A stretch of DNA of 5,995 bases from CAYZEE01 sp964477485 (GTDB lineage: Bacteria; Patescibacteriota; Microgenomatia; Levybacterales; UBA12049), in the NCBI GenBank assembly GCA_964477485.1, contig CAYZEE010000051.1, positions 1 to 5,995 on the forward strand. The letters run 5' to 3'. Every line of letters begins with the position of its first letter. Position 1 is the first letter of the stretch. Position numbers and translations under genes: made by a program. A model generated the notes under the pieces. The model searched no databases and had not been told where the DNA came from. It worked only from the letters and a program-made list of their open reading frames with translations. This document shows positions 4,401-5,995 of this stretch, piece after piece.

Positions 4401-5995
4401 GATTATAGGATCAGTATTCTTTGTTGACTGCTCTTGTGATACTAAATTGATCACTTTACCTTTTACCGCGGATGGCAAAGAAGCATAGTAGTCCGAATAG
4501 ATCGTAGTAGCATTAGCGACGCTTGATTGACTGATCTTTTTCATCTGATCTTGAAAAACCTGCGCTTGAACATTCGTCGCATTGGTCATTCCGTCAAAAT
4601 TGAGGCTGGACATTATTCCGGAAGCAATGCCTCCGATAGGATTTTTTTCCGCTTGGACCGCCCAGTATCCTTTTGCATAATTTGTATCATACGCAAGTTG
4701 TGTTACGTCTCGACAGGTATAATTCCAACAACGAAGTCCCTTTACACAAGAACCTACGTTACCATTGTCTAAAGATTTATCACAGTCTTTTCCAAGCCCT
4801 TGAGTTTGGTATTTTTCGGAACCAAACTCTCCACTATAAAATACATTGCCTGTCTGAGCGTGAATACATGAAAAACCTCCAGGACAATCTGATTGCCCTG
4901 CAGTACCTGCATCATTCGCGCAGAATCCACCTGACGAACGACAGCCTGTGCCTGCAGCGGTAAAATATTGCGGGTTCTGCATTGCTTCAATCGGTAATGT
5001 GCGGACATATTTATTGGTTGTATCGGTACATTGCACTACCTGACCGGCTACATATTGAGGATTGGAGGAATCACAGGCGAGGTTCGCCACAAATTTTGAA
5101 TTATTGGTAAGTGTTTCGGCAATTTTTGAACTGTCGCTAAAATAGCGAAGATTAATCTGCTGACCTTGAAGATTGTTAGGATTGGCCATTTGTTGCGCTG
5201 CGATTTGCATTGCCGTATCAGTAAGCTGGCAAGTTCCTCCCAAACCGTTTGCATTACAGGTTAAATTCGAGGAATTACAGCCCTTAAACAAAACACCTAG
5301 TGCGCTATTGCATGGGCCTTCAAGCTCACCGGATTTTCCTTTATTCACATCTTGATTCGCATAATATTTGATTATGTCTGCTGCTTTTATGCACGAATAT
5401 TTGTTATCCGCACTTGAATAAAGGCACTGACTTCCGTTATTTTGTGACATAGCGGAAACATACGGTAGATATTTTGTTGCATCCGGATTTTGCTGCAACA
5501 TTATTTGCAACTCTTCGGGAGTCAGATTCGGATTTTGTTGCAAATAGTTGGAAAATGCCAAGCTTTTTGAATATTCCGGATCCCGTACACACAAATCAAC
5601 GGCATTTGGCATCAGACCTTTTCCACACGATGGAGTAGTGACAGTTCGATCGATATATGCTGTTGATGTGAAACAAACCCGCTGATTTTCACCTCCACAA
5701 CTTAGCCATCCAGCACCAATTGATTGGCCAAAAATATTTAGGAGCGGAATATTGCTTCCTGAAACCTGATTTTTTTGCTGGTCGGTAAAAGGAACATACG
5801 CAACCGAACCGTCGGGTTTTTTTATGCAAGTTCCTTTTGTCGCGTCATGATTCGGATCCGATGTGCAGTCATCATAGGCTTTTTGGGCAGCTGCTTGTTG
5901 CTTTTGCAGTGCGGCTTGGTAATCCATTTCAGAGATATTTTGCCAAAGTAATGATGTCGGGTTCTGGATACATCTGGTAGCTTTTCCTTGTTCTC
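669..5995 (-). CDS. Giant Cys-rich, tandem-FHA, HExxH-tipped protein (5' partial)
   Basis: The frame ends in TAA at 671-669 and is open to the right edge. It contains 22 sense codons upstream of the Met codon at 5927, including a Cys and a Trp, and no ribosome-binding site precedes that Met. The true start is therefore outside, and at least 1774 residues are coded here. Numbered from that Met, the parts are: a Cys-rich region to 405; an unassigned stretch; a Gly/Ala-rich hydrophobic region 560-720; an Ala-rich helical region 725-900; a linker with a SHOCT-like motif near 1088-1122; two FHA-type units at 1165-1436; and a domain with H1637-E-F-I-H1641 near the C-terminus. The cysteines suggest export. 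The rest recalls large polymorphic toxins with a protease tip, but I know no named family with this order. Any signal peptide is off-window. GC falls from about 45% to 34% near 3240. The coding call is near certain; the function is inferred. Confidence 0.97.
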   Translation of the reverse strand, partial: EQGKATRCIQNPTSLLWQNISEMDYQAALQKQQAAAQKAYDDCTSDPNHDATKGTCIKKPDGSVAYVPFTDQQKNQVSGSNIPLLNIFGQSIGAGWLSCGGENQRVCFTSTAYIDRTVTTPSCGKGLMPNAVDLCVRDPEYSKSLAFSNYLQQNPNLTPEELQIMLQQNPDATKYLPYVSAMSQNNGSQCLYSSADNKYSCIKAADIIKYYANQDVNKGKSGELEGPCNSALGVLFKGCNSSNLTCNANGLGGTCQLTDTAMQIAAQQMANPNNLQGQQINLRYFSDSSKIAETLTNNSKFVANLACDSSNPQYVAGQVVQCTDTTNKYVRTLPIEAMQNPQYFTAAGTGCRSSGGFCANDAGTAGQSDCPGGFSCIHAQTGNVFYSGEFGSEKYQTQGLGKDCDKSLDNGNVGSCVKGLRCWNYTCRDVTQLAYDTNYAKGYWAVQAEKNPIGGIASGIMSSLNFDGMTNATNVQAQVFQDQMKKISQSSVANATTIYSDYYASLPSAVKGKVINLVSQEQSTKNTDPIIGGIGTFKNWLQERGTDTGLFVGAYSSTFSNPYVETGETWTNPNSSVEQRLLDLGRSVAATAMPVVDVVSIGGGALVEKTGSAAIKIGGESLIKKGAADIAEEGLIKGGWSILKDQGLKDGAMTIGKALPGYAVKIGGEGLATTAHAAITLTEVTSKPFESVIGLAAPLISIPLAPLHAPVAWTAKMVGNGIRGLGELGVPFVSKLTDSNIARSVTEDAVAAAVARGEVLTGSALKDAGDKALLAAQKQGYHGAEDAFRTAFEETAAHPPPQIINAAVKDVDAGLLQTVLTSGSGLRGDALDQFIKTQAEQRAAGAAEKVPEEMAKVKGALQIIDFAKKWGLNGNEEGVRAALTELASKDAPVLREQAEKIFTDNGIAAAKAQTAVSGLLFDQSPYVITAEDLLKGISKDTAKKISLVQDNAGFQDLLNKGGVDKPGDYHFPDPKNPNAQLTVNLTDTDISDLQNVLVKNGVISTRPIDTSFQQNLKYIFQNDPQLATKTFKDTDEVTKEIVNQIYNGNFSSDHIGVAKAYAESLVADNTVKIEKTGLSGIFSNVVDSTRGTLADTGNRIASVFNRSNKVNEALDSLNTLVDEYQNRLRNGTITQDEFNRLTSDTEIRRQLVDAGFNQKDTDKILQQYHGIQGQGAGGTNIHTPVMPPSNSVDIGRSDDGFFWNNVSRKQAKVESITDNTFKLTDVGSRNGTFIYDSSTNAFRQIQPGEIVKIGDKLRFGPDQVVTVTKSRGGGIYLVDNTFGKALEIKQPSGIGAIIDGIFPDKKISSLAKLKPGEIPNKAEVLTDIGSNYDSRFFHNGVADQQARIGFNKSSGFISVEDLGSGNTYVYNKLTGQYDVVLGKIDTLSEGDIIKLGNQQFIIGISPGKRVYLIDIATGQEKKIIDSSSGLGRINDVFFNKNQYIGDLKKYGETVLAGTNTISTDSINNAISAVRRTYRNVKIREPSGKLVDSSVPFEELSVPSSDQRSLSAFKAKLDEIDDCITFKCQTAVAENFDARAQRMFGKSLNTLTTEEKIFLAAESLSVQSIIPADVLLRVENLVNDDLNRLNQLAARSNPRFTPFRFEDVAPQAVGNRTIMWRAGPNSAGVLGLNSGVDDIIFNADSLANKSLQYQEHISTHEFIHSYQRMFKPYGYDVYHAYATYNEVFDEWLARRITNIPESEVHSISYDIGVQRLNKLIRDKHLSSSQIQRLEDTALNGDFTGLDQWLRQNGFGDLRSILGDTSDYHFYTKSAR
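1782..2030 (-). other. FHA-like domain 2, degenerate
   Basis: Residues about 1300-1382 follow the same course as the first FHA domain: D-I-G-S-N (1305-1309), V-A-D-Q-Q-A-R-I (1319-1326), D-L-G-S-G-N-T-Y-V-Y (1339-1348), then E-G-D-I-I-K-L-G. The binding Arg is replaced by Ser (S1308), the binding Ser by Ala (A1320), and the NG pair has become NT, though N1344 remains. The fold is probably kept while canonical phosphothreonine binding is probably lost. It may act as a structural or protein-binding partner of domain 1. Confidence 0.65.
2193..2435 (-). other. FHA domain 1, near-canonical
   Basis: Residues about 1165-1245 show the forkhead-associated signature in order: I-G-R-S (R1174), V-S-R-K-Q-A-K-V (S1185), D-V-G-S-R-N-G-T-F-I (N1208, G1209), then E-I-V-K-I-G-D-K-L-R-F-G. 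FHA domains are beta-sandwiches that bind phosphothreonine peptides; the Arg, Ser and Asn of the binding face are kept. The usual His of the S-R-x-H motif is Gln (Q1188). Length is normal for the family. Phosphopeptide binding is plausible but unproven, and it is unexpected in a protein whose N-terminus looks exported. Confidence 0.85.
2562..2666 (-). other. SHOCT-like short helical motif in the linker
   Basis: Residues about 1088-1122 contain a helix with the pattern L-x2-L-V-D-E-Y, then R-N-G-T-I-T-x2-E-F-x-R-L (NGTITQDEFNRL at 1108-1119). SHOCT motifs of bacterial proteins show the same course: a leucine-spaced helix, a Gly turn, then I-T-x-x-E-F and a second helix. SHOCT motifs are usually C-terminal oligomerisation elements, whereas this one is internal, just before the FHA units. 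It is too short for a firm call. Confidence 0.35.
3228..3755 (-). other. Alanine-rich, probably alpha-helical segment
   Basis: Residues about 725-900 are rich in Ala, Glu, Lys and Gln, with few aromatic residues and no cysteine, as expected for a bundle of amphipathic helices (for example EDAVAAAVARGEVLTG at 725-740 and IAAAKAQTAVSGLL near 885-898). A single proline-rich break, AAHPPPQ at 774-780, divides it. No known domain is recognised. It is the last part with high GC, before the compositional change near 3240, and may be the end of the conserved carrier part of the protein. Confidence 0.45.
3768..4250 (-). other. Gly/Ala-rich hydrophobic segment with a short internal repeat
   Basis: Residues about 560-720 alternate glycine-rich and apolar stretches. 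The most hydrophobic parts are near 566-585 (including MPVVDVVSIGGGALV) and 668-693 (including IGLAAPLISIPLAPL). Neither is a classic long transmembrane helix, because prolines and glycines break them. The motif A-[IV]-K-I-G-G-E-[SG]-L occurs twice, at 592-600 and 641-649, 49 residues apart, which suggests an old internal duplication. Hydrophobic central parts in large exported proteins can insert into or cross membranes, so a translocation role is possible, but nothing here shows it directly. Confidence 0.45.
4713..5995 (-). other. Cysteine-rich N-terminal region of the giant protein
   Basis: Twenty-two cysteines lie between residues 21 and 405, plus one 15 residues before the Met at 5927. 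The densest parts are three four-cysteine modules: C206-C217-C224-C233, C329-C336-C348-C354 and C382-C394-C400-C405. The last two share the style of a Gly-rich stretch, Cys, a short loop with G-[FL]-x-C, then a closing Cys (GGFSC at 350-354; KGLRC at 396-400). This spacing resembles small disulfide-knotted modules of secreted proteins. No CxxC or CxxH zinc-site pairs are seen, so disulfides outside the cytoplasm are the better reading. Residues 1-20 are Gln/Ala-rich and probably helical. Binding to a surface or partner is a guess. Confidence 0.7.

Noticed and set aside
4069..4488. Plus-strand open frame of 139 codons
   Set aside because: Also fully antisense to the giant gene, low in complexity and without a ribosome-binding site; a shadow of the coding frame.
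669..5995. Recoded TGA (Gly, as in Gracilibacteria or Absconditabacteria)
   Set aside because: The giant frame has no in-frame TGA across more than 1770 codons and the small gene ends in TGA, so TGA behaves as a stop.

Overview
The window holds three genes, all on the minus strand, and two of them run off its edges. Most of it (669-5995) is one giant open frame of at least 1774 codons, cut at its 5' end by the right edge. Next comes a small multi-helix membrane protein (273-620), then the first 79 codons of another membrane protein (1-238), cut by the left edge. Gaps are short (about 48 and 34 bp), all genes point the same way, and no terminator is evident, so they could be co-transcribed. 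No RNA gene, transposase, CRISPR array or gene-free stretch over 300 bases was seen.

The organism is an AT-rich bacterium. TGA ends the small gene and is absent in frame from the giant one, so it appears to be a stop. A very large Cys-rich protein, hypothetical small membrane proteins and weak Shine-Dalgarno signals would fit a Candidate Phyla Radiation (Patescibacteria) genome such as Microgenomates. That placement is inference with modest confidence.

The giant protein is modular; residues are numbered from the Met codon at 5927-5925, which is internal. An N-terminal part with 22 cysteines (to residue 405) looks built for an oxidising, extracytoplasmic place. Residues about 410-560 resemble nothing I recognise. 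A Gly/Ala-rich hydrophobic part (about 560-720) and an Ala-rich helical part (about 725-900) follow. Then comes a linker with a SHOCT-like motif and a tandem duplication of an FHA-type domain plus tail (about 1165-1436). The last part is a C-terminal domain with an HEFIH zinc-protease motif. No cysteine occurs between 406 and 1499.

Hand-counted GC drops sharply inside this gene, near position 3240: about 45% on the N-terminal side and about 34% on the FHA/protease side. The small membrane gene is about 25%, and the third gene returns to about 35%. This recalls polymorphic toxins, where a conserved trafficking part carries an exchangeable C-terminal enzyme tip followed by an immunity gene. My working reading is a large surface or secreted effector with an FHA pair and a putative metallopeptidase tip, and the 115-residue membrane protein as a candidate immunity or partner protein. 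The architecture is visible in the sequence; the toxin/immunity role is inference.
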